Shown here: positions 23,469 through 34,620 of the stretch, piece after piece
Numbering within the stretch: the stretch's first letter is position 1
Layout of the letters: each line of letters opens with the position of its first letter
DNA from: Bromus sterilis
Taxonomy: Eukaryota > Streptophyta > Magnoliopsida > Poales > Poaceae
Assembly (NCBI GenBank): GCA_950022295.1
Contig: OX465601.1
Coordinates: 170,565,501 to 170,629,500 of the forward strand
Reading direction: 5' to 3'
Length of the DNA stretch: 64,000 nt
The notes under the pieces: model-generated
Database searches by the model: none
What the model was told of the DNA's origin: nothing
Seen by the model: the letters and a program-made list of their open reading frames with translations, nothing else
Position numbers and translations under genes: made by a program

Positions 23469-24395
23469 GCCTGTCACAAAAGAGTGCTCCCTTATTCTCG
23501 AAGGGAAAGGGGGTTGTTCATATATAACTGCAGGCAAAATAGGATCAGCAACGTGAATATCAATAGGCACTTCTTTGAAAGGCCTATGGTACTGATCCTT
23601 CTTCATCTTAGAAGAATCAACATGAGAGGCAAAGTTCTTACAAAAATCAATCATTAGATGGGAATCCAGACCAATCTTAGAGCAAAAGGTATTGAAATAA
23701 TCAGTTTTCACATAGCTCTCAATATAATCATGCTCATAATTTATAGCGGGTTCAATACCTTTATTGATTTCCCAATCTTCAGTATTCTTCTGGATCATTT
23801 CGATGAGATCCCATCTTTCTTCCACGCTCTTTGTCTGAAATACCCCGCTAGAGGAGGTATCCAGCCTTTCCTTATCCTGACTAGAAAGCATGGCATAAAA
23901 ATTTGTAAGTATAATATCTTTGGGGAGCTTATGGATAGGACATTTGAACATTAGGGATTTAAGTCTCCCCCAAGCTTGAGCGATTCTCTCTCCTTCGTGA
24001 GACCTAAAGTTATAGATGGAATTCCTGTCTCGATAAACTTCATGAAGAGGGTAAAACTTTGTATAAAAGAGAGACTTAAGCTCTTCCCAATTAAGAGAGT
24101 GTGGGTTATCGAGGAGCTTATACCAATCTGAAGCTTTGTCTGTGAGCGATACGGAGAATAACTTCTTCATAATGAACTCCAGTGACACACCTACAAGCTT
24201 GAATAATGAACATAGTTGTGATAAATATAGCAAGTGTTCACCTGGATGCCTGTCTCCTGCATAGCGATTGGTTAAGACATAATCGATAATACCAGATGGT
24301 ATCTTATAAGGCACAATTTCAGTAGGAGTAGGAGTAACTACCTTAGCGGTGGGGCAGCTCCCCGAGAACAACGATCCAATAGTAGGGGTGTTCAT
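23464..24395 (-). pseudogene. Athila gag, separated from pol by solo LTR 1
   Basis: Reads from ATG 24395 on the minus strand for about 310 codons until the solo LTR. It contains the retrotransposon gag capsid-like region (DKASDWYKLL, WEELKSLFYTKFYP, RSHEGERIAQAWGRLK). It is short for an Athila gag, and no CCHC knuckle is visible before the protease. Codon phase at the insertion point matches that of the pol fragment once one ACGAT copy is discounted, so gag and pol formed one ORF before the insertion. Confidence 0.82.
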
Positions 24396-24475
24396 AAGGA
24401 CAAAACAGCAACAGCAAAACTAAAACAAAAATATAAAAACTTCCTTACCAGCTTCACTTACTAATAGCGCTACAC

Positions 24476-24493
24476 TCCCCGGCAACGGCGCCA
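24476..24493 (-). promoter_or_regulatory. Primer binding site (tRNA-Asp type)
   Basis: The minus strand reads TGGCGCCGTTGCCGGGGA, 12 bp inside the 5' LTR. This is the primer site known for Athila elements and starts minus-strand DNA synthesis. Confidence 0.88.
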
Positions 24494-24505
24494 GAAAACG
24501 TAGCT

Positions 24506-26024
24506 TGATGACCCTCAACGTAGAGGGGTCTATTGCAGTGTTTTCGATAAGTAAGAGTGTCGAAACCAACGAGGAGCAGAAGGTAATAGCAAGTGACTTT
24601 GGTAAGGAGATAACTGCAAGCACTGAAAGATAACTTTTTAGGGATTTTCTTGGTATAAGCAACAGGATAGTAAAGACTGGCAGAGTAAAAGGTACTGGAT
24701 AATAAAGAGTGGCCCAATCCTTTCGTAGCAAAGGAGAGGCCTAGCAACTGAACTTATAAAAGCTAAAGTGTTCTTGAGGACACACGGGAGAGGTAGTCAT
24801 GCGCTTTCGCCATATTCTGTATCGGTACTATGTGATGGGTTGATAAGTGTTTGGTGGGTGGATCTATGCTAGTGCACCCTCTAGACTAAGATGAGTGCAC
24901 TCTTATGATTAAACACCTTGCAAGCATCCGCAAATACAAGATAGTAATTAAGGCAAAAGCCTAACCATAGCAATACGATCGGTGATCCATTGTTCCCTTG
25001 TGCAAAAGCGTGCAAACTGGGGTTCAGGTTTCTGTCACTCCGGCAACCCACCGTAAGCATTCTTTATACACAATGCATTCCCCTAGGTCCTTGATAAGGC
25101 AAAGTGTTGAGTGTTCGACTCACACAACACCACTAGGAAAATAACAACACAACTTAAATATCAACCAACACATATTACTTCAACATCATATGACTACTAG
25201 CAACTAGAATTCTCCCATGTCCTCAAGAACTAAAGTAACTACTCACAAGACATAAAAGAGATCATGATCAGTGGGGATAAATAGATGATAAACAATCTGA
25301 ACACAATAATATTTCTCCAACAAAACTCAATAGCATTCACCACAAAGTAGTAATCAACACCGATAGAGTAGAGAGGATAGATAGTACGGATTACAACGCG
25401 AGTTGCAATTGTGAGATAAGATTGGATGAAGATGTAGATGGTGCTGATGATGGGGATGATGTTGATGATGATCTCGATGATGCCCGTGACGATGGTGATG
25501 ACGATGGCGACGATCTCCCCTTCTGGGAGGTGATCTCCGCGGCGGAATCTGCCCGCCAGAGATGGCTTTTCTTCTCTGTAGGTTTCCGCCACGGAGCGGC
25601 GGCGGAACTCCGGAAACTCTCTTATTTTTAGGGTTTTTGGACGACGAGGGGTATATAGGCCAGAGGGGGGAGCCGGAGGAGCTCCAGGGGGCCCAGGCGC
25701 CCTCCCGGCGCGGCCAGAGGTTGGTCCGTGCTAGGTGGCCGCCTGGACACCCTGTGGCCCCCCTCCGGTTGCTCTTTTCCGTGCCTTCGTTATCCTTCTG
25801 GAAAACATCCTCCGTCGATTTTCAGGTAATTTGTAGGTGTTCTTCTTCAGCAACTCAGCGTCCACTTTTTACCGATGAATCCTGCGTCTGCTGCTTCGGC
25901 ACCGGAAAGTTGTAAACTGTGTAAAATAAGCCAAGACAACATAAGAATAGCATCATATCATGAAATATATCAATGAATAAGAAAGAATTACTATATAAAA
26001 TAGTGATGCATTTTGGATGTATCA
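24506..26024 (-). repeat. 5' LTR of the Athila element (right copy, complete)
   Basis: 1519 bp with TGAT/ATCA termini, next to the primer site on its left. The TATATA box on the minus strand is at 25652-25657. A GAT-rich simple repeat lies at about 25420-25500. It is complete here, so it shows what the left copy lost to the Sirevirus insertion. Confidence 0.88.
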
Positions 26025-29000
26025 ACAACAAAACTTCCTCACGAGGTATGAGAAAGCCGAAGGCTGAAATTCCACCAAGGTTAACCCGGAAAGTCGAAAG
26101 CTAGGTGCTACTGGAATCCCCAAACCGAGATCATCCGAATCCAAGATAATAATCCGCTAGCGAGCACACAATAATATATACGAGTGGTTGAAGACCTGAA
26201 TGTTGAGACATCTGCCCTGAGCGGCCCGTCAAAGCGGTCTCCTATAGGGGGAGGAACCACATTCGGAGGATGCCAACCATCCTTGTATAGGAGTTTCACC
26301 TGAGGTACGCCGTAAGAGAGGTGGATCAGTCAACCCCAAGTGGCGGCTCAGTGTTCTCAACGTACGCCAACCCTTCTCGTCGCTAGCAAAAAATTATAGA
26401 GGAATCGGAGCCTCATGTAAACGAGAACCTAGATTTGTTTTGAAAGGGAATAAGTTGTAGAGAGAAAACAACGTTTCACTTCCTCACGGAAAAAGGGGTG
26501 GGAGGGTGGGGTAAGAAGAAAAAGAAAGAGTTCCTACTCTCCGATTTTTCCTTAATAACTACAAAAATAGTTTCTACACTCAACTTCGGCCAGTAAGGGG
26601 TCCTACAGTCAGTCCCGCTTTTATACCAAGTTGTAAGGCCCCCGATGCGGTGCTAACTCGAGTTAGTCGCTTTCGCGTCCCGCTCAAGTTAGTAGCGCAT
26701 AAAAGGCCACCGACTCACAACACTCGCACTCGTGTCGCTGCCGTATTCTCGACAACAGATATAAGAACAATGAACTTTATACTAAGACATAATTATATAG
26801 AGTCCAGGGCATACATCTCCTCTGGTATTTATTACATCCTCTCAGAGGTCCATAGACCCAACAGTACATCATGCAACAAGCGGAAGACAATCACGACCGA
26901 TTACGGTCAAAATCCAAATGGCCCTAGAGAGGGCTGCACATAAATAGTCCACCCACGGATCGTCGGAGCCCGACTATAGGATCTATTGAACGGAGTCATC
27001 CTCATCATCGTCCTCCGGGGGCACCTCCACGAAGTATCGTCCGGTGCTCGGGTCGAGGTAGTAGTCAACTGCAGCGGCCGATCAGGCAAAACAGTAAAAG
27101 CACAAAAGGAAACCAGGGGTGAGATTATATCATTACAGGATAACTAACTCCCTACGGTAAGACAAGGTAAAAGTAAAGGTTGCAGCCGCACTAGCATATA
27201 TGGTGGCTATCGTTCTATTAGATTAGGGATAAGATCCAAGAATGCACGTGACATCATGTCATAAGTCTGCTATTCACCTGCTTACGTCAAACATAACACA
27301 ACCTGGATCTTCTCTCGGTCCCCCTGGACGAAGAAAAGCAACCAAGGCACTCACACGGTAGGCAAGTTTTAATTATGATTCAAGTTGATGTTATTCTATG
27401 AACAAGGAGTAGGTCTCAAGTCGTCCATAACCACGGACACGACTTTTCGAAAAGATTTAACCCTGCAGGGGTGTACCAACTGCCCATCATAGGCTTCGCA
27501 TGTACGCCCGGTTTCCACTTGGCTAGGTAAACGCCTGAAACTCCGGAACGCCAGTCCCTCTAACTAGCAACGCACAAGTCCGGGTGGCCCCCGGTGAGTC
27601 GACACCCAACTCAAAAGTCGGTCGTGCTCTCGAATCGGTCTCTACCGTCTGTCGCAGGTTTGGATACCCGGTTAATCACACATGGGACACCGGGTCCTCA
27701 GCCGGACAAGGTGGGCCAGCCAAGGAACAAGTCCTCCTGCCCCGGGGTGGTTTGTAAACAACTGGGGTACCACCAGCACACACACGTTGCAAATAGTAAA
27801 ACAGCTCGGGCCACCACTAGAACTGTATGAAGCTAGGTAGGTAAGACAAGGGGACCCCATAGAATCCCACACACGATTAGGCACGCTCGTCAAGAAACAC
27901 AATACCTGGAACTCAGGACCTAGGTGACTCAAATGGAACAAAACACCTGGCGGGAACAGCCTGGTCTCCCATCTTTTGTCAAGTATAAAGTAACATCATA
28001 ATAATAATAAATATCAACCAACTTCTTTAATAACATGATATCCCAAGCACATCATAGGGTAAGAAGCAGGTTTTCCTACACATACTAAGCAATGCTGAGC
28101 AGCGGTAACTTAGCAATAAAAAGTTTTTGTTGGGATGTGGGGATCATGGCTGTTTGGTTTTTGAATGTGGCATAAGCAAAATGGATAGGATCAAACAATC
28201 GTTCTAGACTACAGCTAGGCAGGTAGGCAAAAAGGTATCAAGTAATGGTATAAATCTTCCCCTTGCATGGGTAATCGGTCGACAGAGCAGACGTAGCAGG
28301 GTCCTCGGGCTCGGTGTCAGAAACCTCCACGTAAGTCTCCTCGACAGTCTCAGGTGCTAACGTAAGGTACCGGCAAGGAAAAGGCACACAAGTAAGCAAA
28401 GGGTCCAATGCACAGGTAAGGATGGCATGATCAAGTTTAATAGACATGATGTGACCCTATCTAGTCAATTTAAATGAAGGTGGCGATGACACGTCAACAA
28501 CTTCATATGCAATTATTTACATTTTTATGGCTTTGGTCTTAGCCTTCATTTGTGGTGTAAGTAACATGGCAACATGGCATGAACCAACAATAACAATTAA
28601 CAAAGTAATTACAACGTGAAAGTAAAACATCGATTCCGGAGACGGAGAGATGTCGATGAACTTGACATCGGAAAGGTGCAACAAAAGAAAGGAACCCAGC
28701 CACATTGCATATGACAATATGCTAGGGGCTGGTTTGACGATGCAAAGATTTGAAGATGACATGAAAAGAAACTTGGAATGGTCAGATGATTAGAATTCAA
28801 CATGCACCGAAGTTGAAAGAATGCAAGGCAAAGAAAACAGGTTGATATGGATAGGTTTTTCACACCATGTCCACATGAGTTGCACAAAACATCACATGGA
28901 CATCACCATTGTAATCCATGCAATTTTCTACCCCAAAACCATATAAGACTTGGTACCATTTGAATTTGCAAAGCACAGTTGCAAATTTAAATGAATTTAG

Positions 29001-31226
29001 GGGGCTGAGTGCAAGTTGCACTAATTGCATATTAGGAAAATGTCAAATGTCAAAACCACTGTCTCCATGTTGATCCTTGGGAAAAACTACCCAAAAGTCA
29101 TATATGGGTTGCCATATTTGAGTTTCGGGAAGTGGTTGCAAAAATCAAAAGAAAAGAGGGGCCTTTTGCATTTTTACCAGCACCACAATTTTGGAAGGGG
29201 AAAAAATGTAAAATAACCATCACCATGATGATCAGTGGCTCAAGCTACCCCAAAAACATATATGGGATGCCCCAATTGAGATGCAAGTTCAAAATCCAAT
29301 TTGAATTTGAATACAAATTCAAATTGGAATTTAAACAGAAAAAGAAAAAGGAAAGAAAAAAACGAAGGGCACAAACCCAACTGGGCTGGCCCGGGCCATG
29401 TGGCCCATCTACTCTCCTCGGCCCAGCGCACACACCAGGCCCACGGCATTCTTCTCCTCTCCTGGCCCAGGGCGACATGCGCCTCTCTTCTGAAACGCGC
29501 GACACCTGACGAAAACTGAAGGAAAAGGGCACCCCTTCTCTGAAACCCGACGCTGCTGCAAACTCCAGCGAGCACCACGTCGTGTTCCGGCCACCTCCTC
29601 GCGAGCTACCTGGGGCAAACTCGAGAGGGCACATCGCTCTACCCCTGCGCACACACCATCCACTCCATCTTCTCCTCTCCTCGCCGGAATCCCCAAGGGA
29701 ACAACACGACGGCGAGCGGCAGTCAGGCTTCAGACTGACAGACGCAAGGTTCCAACTTTGGGCGACCCTGGCGTCGCGTACTCTTCGTCTCCGACCACGG
29801 CATCACGTCCCACACGAAGAGGGTACCTCCACGAAGCCGTGGGTACCCCTGACCTGACCGGAACCTCGCCGGAGCGGAGGCTATCGACCTCTGAACCTGT
29901 CAGCGGAACTGACGCAGACTGCAACAGAATTCAGACACGGCGCCGCACACTTCTACACGGGGAAAAGGCCACGCCTTGGCTGCCATACGCGTGCTCTCGG
30001 CAACTCTGGAGCGCGCGCCTAGATGACCCCGACACGGCCCGGGCACGGGGTGTTCGAATTGGCCACCGCCGATGAGCTCGCGCGGCGGACCACTACTGCT
30101 ACCGGCGCCAGAATTCCTACACGGCACTATGGGCAAGATGGGGGAACACACGCTCACCTTGAGGGGCTTGGAGACGGCTCGCGTGCACTGGAGGGGAAGA
30201 AGACGCGACGACCGTCGACGAGGAAGAAGGGGCCCGCGGTGGAGGGCTCTGCAGCGAGGTCGAAAGGCTCCACCGTCCGACAACCTGGAGATGCAGAAGG
30301 AGACACGTGAGCTCATAGACCATGGAAACAAGCGCACGATCTCAACGGCGTCGGGACGACGGCGAATTGCAGAGAACCTCACCGGGGCGGAGCGGAACCG
30401 TACAGAGGAGGGGAACCTCTCCCGGCGGCGGCGAGGGAGAAGCGATGGGAGGAACGGAACCCTAGGGGGCTCTTGCGGCTCTGGGGGCGGCTTATATGGA
30501 GGGGACGACCTCCATCCACGTCGGCAGGCGTCGACGTCGACGCTCTCCCGCCGGTGTGAGAGAAGAGGGGGAGGGGACCTCTCCACGGTGGAAAGGCGAT
30601 GCATCCCCTCCCTCGGATCTTGATCGCGCGGTTGAGATCCTCCCCGCGTACCGCTTCGCTGGCGGAGGCCCAGGTGGGCTGCGGGAAAGGGGAGGCCCAG
30701 ATGGGTGAGGCCTTCTGCTGGGAAAAAAAGGAAAGCCTTTCTTCATTTTTTAAATTCCAGAAACACTGCAAGAATTTATCAGAGAGAAAGGGGCAAAAGA
30801 AAAACTTCAATCCAACACCAAAATTCCTCCCTGAATATTCCTGATTTTACAAAAATGGTTTGACCATTTTTGGTGCAAGTAAAATCTTGGGAGTTGATTT
30901 AAATTCAAATTGCCTTTGAACTACAACTCAATTTTCCAGGGGGCTAAAAATCAATGCAAGGCTTTGAAAAAGCTTGGGAGGGAGAGAGATTTGGCTATGC
31001 AAAAATTGGAGCTTAGGGAAAAAGAAATGAAGCATTTAAAAATGCAACAGTACCCTTCTTGAAGCATAAGGATGGGTTTGAATTCAAATTCAAATGAGCT
31101 CCAACATGGACTACACTCATTATCACCACATCATTTAACACCATGTTGCAACCCAAGAAGTTTGATAGCCACTAGACAAAGCAAAAATTACATCACAAAT
31201 AGTAAAATCACTTTTGGGTTGTTACA
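26025..31226 (-). mobile_element. 5' end of a Tekay-like LTR element (LTR 2 plus internal start)
   Basis: The LTR is 26632-31226 (4595 bp), read on the minus strand from TGTAACAACCC to GGGGGCCTTACA. Directly inside it the minus strand continues ACTTGGTATAAAAGC, a primer site with two mismatches to the tRNA-Met type (TGGTATCAGAGC). About 600 bp of internal leader remain (26025-26631) before the Athila insertion; the rest must lie upstream of the window. A minus-strand TATA (CATATAAG) lies at 30492-30498, followed by a GC-rich region with low-complexity ORFs. No gag or pol is visible in the remnant. Confidence 0.78.
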
Positions 31227-31562
31227 CCCACCCTGGCGGCCACATGGCGCGCCCAAGGGAGGAGGGGCGCCACCAGGGCGCCCGGGTGCCTGGTGGCCCC
31301 CCTATGGGGCTCCTTCTGTGCATCTTCGTTATTTCTTCTGAAAACCAATCTCTAAAATTTTCAGGTCATTTGGAGTTGCGTAGATATGCCCACTCGATGT
31401 ACACTTTTCCTTGTTGATTCCTAGTTCTGTTGTTTCGTCACCGAAAAGTTGTGAACTGTGTAAAACAAGTCAAAACACCATGAGAAAGACATCATAATAT
31501 GAAATATATCAATGAATAGTGATAAATTATGATACAAAATAGTGATGCATTTTGAACGTACC
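31227..31562 (-). repeat. Older Athila-type LTR fragment
   Basis: Shares the LTR end with the Athila LTRs above: the GC-rich block, the GTGAACTGTGTAAAACAAG stretch, AATATATCAATGAATA and TAGTGATGCATTTTG up to about 31562 (final CGTACCA instead of CGTATCA). It is clearly more diverged than those copies. LTR 2 interrupts it at 31226/31227. Confidence 0.8.
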
Positions 31563-32790
31563 AGTGATCAGAACAAACAAAATAAAAGGGGTATAAAACT
31601 TTAAATTAACTACAACTTTGAATGGTGGGAACCCATACCGAAATGATGTCTAGTTTGTATTCTTGAATATTAGTAAATCTGTTGTACTCTTCAAGCTCGA
31701 TGCAACACCCCTGAAAACCAAGGGCATCCACCCATCACCCTATTCCAATCTCCCAAACATAAAAACTAAGCTAATAATAATAAAAAATCGCTCGTTGTTT
31801 TGAACATAAGACCCTAAGCAAATGTAATTTTGAAAAATCTCAACGAACAAACCTCCTTCATTATATTATCGAATTCGCCCAATAGACAAAGATCCTCCTT
31901 CTTTTCTCAATGGAGATGAAGTCCTTTGAACACGTCTTCCAATTTTTTTCATGCAAATTGGTCATCACCTCCCCAGCCGTTGCCCGACTCACCGTTTACC
32001 ACTGGCATTTTCGTCATTGTTTCACTCACCATGATGAATAACTCCAAACAAGGATCACACCCAATTTTTCTTGGGAAACGATCTTCCTCAACCTGTGGCT
32101 CGTGCGATGTGCAGATTGCCTTTGCGCCGATTGGATGAATCCTAATCATACGACTTTGAAACAAATATAAGAAACACTTCATTTTGTTTTGAAACAAGTC
32201 TCTTATTGCACTAGATGATGCCCCACACTTTGTTGCGAGAATTTTTTGCAATATATTTGAATGGTTTTTTTGGTTAAATAAAACATGAATATTTAAAATA
32301 TATTTTTTGAATTATTATATGCATTTAATGTAAATATTATAATATAATAGAAATTTCTATGCATGTGTGTTGCATGTTAGGGTGGATTTTTATTATGCAT
32401 AATGGCATGTTGAGGTGAACATGTTCTCATGCATGTTGATTGATGATGTGACATGTTTGTATGTGGAGAGAAAAACGTTAGCGGATGCTAGCTATTTAGA
32501 CATAGAAGATTAGCCCGAGTGCAACAAAAGACTTGTTACAAAGCTCCTCGCTGTACCAGTTAGATAAAAAAATCGCGGGTGATACGAGAAAAAGTGAGGC
32601 GGTTAAATGTAATAGAAACAAAAGAAAACATTGGTGACTTTGCAACAAAGATCCTCTTGTAAAGGATGGTTGTTTTACGGGTGGTCAAAGAAGAAGAAAA
32701 AGTCGATTTAGTGTAATAAAAAGGAGAGAAAAAACTGCTTAATAGCTTTACAACAGCTGAAGCCATGTGGCAATAACCCCGAGCTCATCA
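31563..32790. other. Unassigned intergenic stretch
   Basis: AT-rich sequence with no convincing gene. A 100-codon minus-strand ORF at 31949-32251 has no recognisable motif. Around 32515-32760 are GCAACAAA/TTACAAAG-type motifs also seen at 34390-34510 and 40830-41180, perhaps remnants of one degraded DNA transposon. Confidence 0.4.
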
Positions 32791-32943
32791 GAGCCTCTGC
32801 TGCGATCTATTAAAAGATCAATTCGGATTGACTCTTGATCATTTACAATATGCAGTTCAAAAAACTATTCGTAGAGTATTCATACGTTAATCAAAACCGC
32901 GCATGACTACTCCTTTTATGGGGGTCATAATGGCTTTATTCGC

Positions 32944-33206
32944 TACTCCCTCCGTTCCTAGATGTAAGGTGTATAAGTTTTTAAGAAAAAGTCCAAAATA
33001 TAGGGTGCATTGCATTGCAACACTCATCTAGACAATTTTTTTAGAGATTTGATCATGTTTTCTTATCTCTTGCAAACCCCTCTATTTTCTTACGTCAATA
33101 AGCTAGATATAATCCCGTCCAAACCTGGTGCAATTTTTCCTCAACGTGTGTTCTTTAATTTCCGTGCCAGAAACTATACACCTTATATTTAGGAACGGAG
33201 GGAGTA
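32944..33206. mobile_element. Stowaway MITE inside the psbH fragment
   Basis: The element 32946-33204 (259 bp) has CTCCCTCCGTTCC ends in inverted orientation and TA on both sides (32944-32945, 33205-33206). Removing it and one TA restores a continuous psbH reading (ATTCGC then TATTCCTATA), so the boundaries are confirmed by the host sequence. Confidence 0.93.
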
Positions 33207-33454
33207 TATTCCTATATATAATTTTAGAATTTTATATTTTCATCAGTTTTGAAAAAAAGGGTTAAATCACGCCATCTCTATAATAAGTAAATGAGGTTGT
33301 CGGAATTACCCATAATAAAATATTGGCCACAATCATGGTCTTATCAGGTTGGTCCTTTGCGTTGAGTTTTGGCATAGCAGCGATATTTCGATTCATCATT
33401 TTCTTCCAAGGATTTCATAATTGGACATTGAACCCATTTCATATGACGAGAGTT

Positions 33455-33622
33455 GGGGTGCCCTCGGGAACATGGACACATGTGCTGCATGGTTGTCGTC
33501 AGCTCGTGCCATAATGTGTTGGGTTAAGTCTCGCAACGAGCGCAACCCTTGTGTTTAGTTATCACTATGAGTTTGGAACCTAAACATATCGCGGATGTTA
33601 AGCCAAAGGAAGGTTCTTTCCT
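33455..33622 (+). pseudogene. Plastid 16S rRNA fragment
   Basis: Contains the conserved GTCGTCAGCTCGTGCC, GTTAAGTCTCGCAACGAGCG and GAGTTTGGAACC stretches of small-subunit rRNA (around helices 34-38), followed by a diverged TTAAGCC..AGGAAGG. It is directly fused to psbD sequence and covers about 170 of roughly 1490 bases, so it is a relic. Confidence 0.88.
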
Positions 33623-33625
33623 GTG

Positions 33626-34620
33626 CTTAAAGAATGATGGGCAAGGGGATTGACACCGAGAAATATTTCTTCCTACTATAAGACGTGATTCGATCTGCAT
33701 ATATTTGGTAAAAAAACAATCTTCTCCTTTAATTATATCAAATGGAAAGTGTTCAATTAAAACATGAATACGCGACTCAATTGATCTTGGTTAATTTACT
33801 TCTATTTATTACTCCTAGAATTATTTATTTATTAGGATATATAACACCCCATTCTAAAAAGGTCTGAATTGAGTATGATTAATTTAGAAGATATGCTCGC
33901 CTTCTTCTTTCCTGTTCTTAGTTTAGGAAAGTGGAATAGATTTGTTTATCATAAAGAGATTCGTTATTCCTAATCGTGTTTCACCTTAATTGTTATTTGA
34001 TAAAAAGATTACAATAAACTATTGGTGAAAGTTTTGTCTACTTAAGGTTGAGAGAGTTTTGAAAGCACAAAAACATATTCCTATGTCTGTTGTAAAGCAC
34101 AAAGAGTTATTAACGAGATTCTTTAGCGTTATTAGGAGGTTGATTTACAAATGCGGACATGAAAGCGATCCGCTGGCTATGCACGCGATGGATAATTTCC
34201 TTGCTTCGATCCGATGATGCGTAGCGTCACCGGTTTTTCTTGGTGAGGCCTTGTCACATTCAAAAAGGGCTTTTACCATTGGAAAACGCTCTCCGTCAAT
34301 TGACTGGTGATGCGCGACGCGCCAATCACCTCCATGACCATTTATGCATTCTGATCGTACGGTTTCAAAACACATAAAAAAGAAGCTTTGCTCCACTTTG
34401 CAACAAGAGGATCTGTTGCAATGGCATCATCACAACAAAAGAGATGTTGGAAAGTCCGAATCTCAGTTGCAATGACGCGATCGCAATAAAAAAGATGTTG
34501 CAAAGCCCTTCAATAATTTTGATCCGAAGGTTTGACGGACGGCAAATAATCTACACATACCGATCGGCGGACACATAGCGTTTTTAGGAGAACTGACGCA
34601 TAGCGTTGCGCCGTTGCCCT
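33626..34620. other. Unassigned stretch after the plastid fragments
   Basis: The first ~450 bp look organelle-like in composition, but I could not name the source gene. From about 34140 a more GC-balanced region follows, then GCAACA-rich motifs (34390-34510). No intact gene is seen. Confidence 0.35.

Larger units (their letters stand above)
11159..26024 (-). mobile_element. Athila-type Ty3/Gypsy LTR retrotransposon with nested insertions
   Basis: A minus-strand element. On the plus strand the order is 3' LTR (truncated at the left by the Sirevirus), purine tract, accessory ORF, pol, gag, primer site and 5' LTR. RT carries the FMDDFSVYG form of the YxDD motif, and the primer site matches tRNA-Asp (TGGCGCCGTTGCCGGGGA on the minus strand); both are Athila traits. 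It carries a Mutator-type MITE (13488-14343) and a 4.1 kb solo LTR (19347-23463). The five bases after the right LTR (ACAAC, 26025-26029) should be the target duplication; the partner is upstream of the window. Sabrina or WHAM are candidate Triticeae families, not verified. Confidence 0.9.
32801..33625 (+). pseudogene. Nuclear plastid DNA mosaic: rpoB, psbH, psbD, 16S rRNA fragments
   Basis: Four short plastid segments follow each other. At about 32801-32901 the frame reads DLLKDQFGLTLDHLQ then AVQKTIRRVFIR, as in plastid RNA polymerase beta subunit. At 32903-32943 and 33205-33245 is psbH (TTPFMGVIMALFA), split by a Stowaway MITE. At about 33342-33452 is photosystem II D2 (psbD: FFQGFHNWTLNPFHM). 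At about 33455-33622 is plastid 16S rRNA. These genes are far apart in grass plastid DNA, so the pieces were joined before or during insertion, or rearranged later. Many C-to-T and G-to-A differences, including a stop in the rpoB piece, show a decayed, non-functional copy. Confidence 0.85.

Noticed and set aside
30072..30623. 183-codon ORF in LTR 2
   Set aside because: Arg/Gly low complexity, runs opposite to the LTR direction, and has a competing frame on the other strand.
33323..33514. 63-codon ORF as a working photosystem protein
   Set aside because: It is a short psbD piece running into rRNA sequence; a nuclear relic.
33455..33622. Bacterial contamination suggested by 16S rRNA motifs
   Set aside because: The fragment is fused to plastid psbD and set in plant DNA; its bases fit plastid 16S rRNA better than bacterial or mitochondrial forms.
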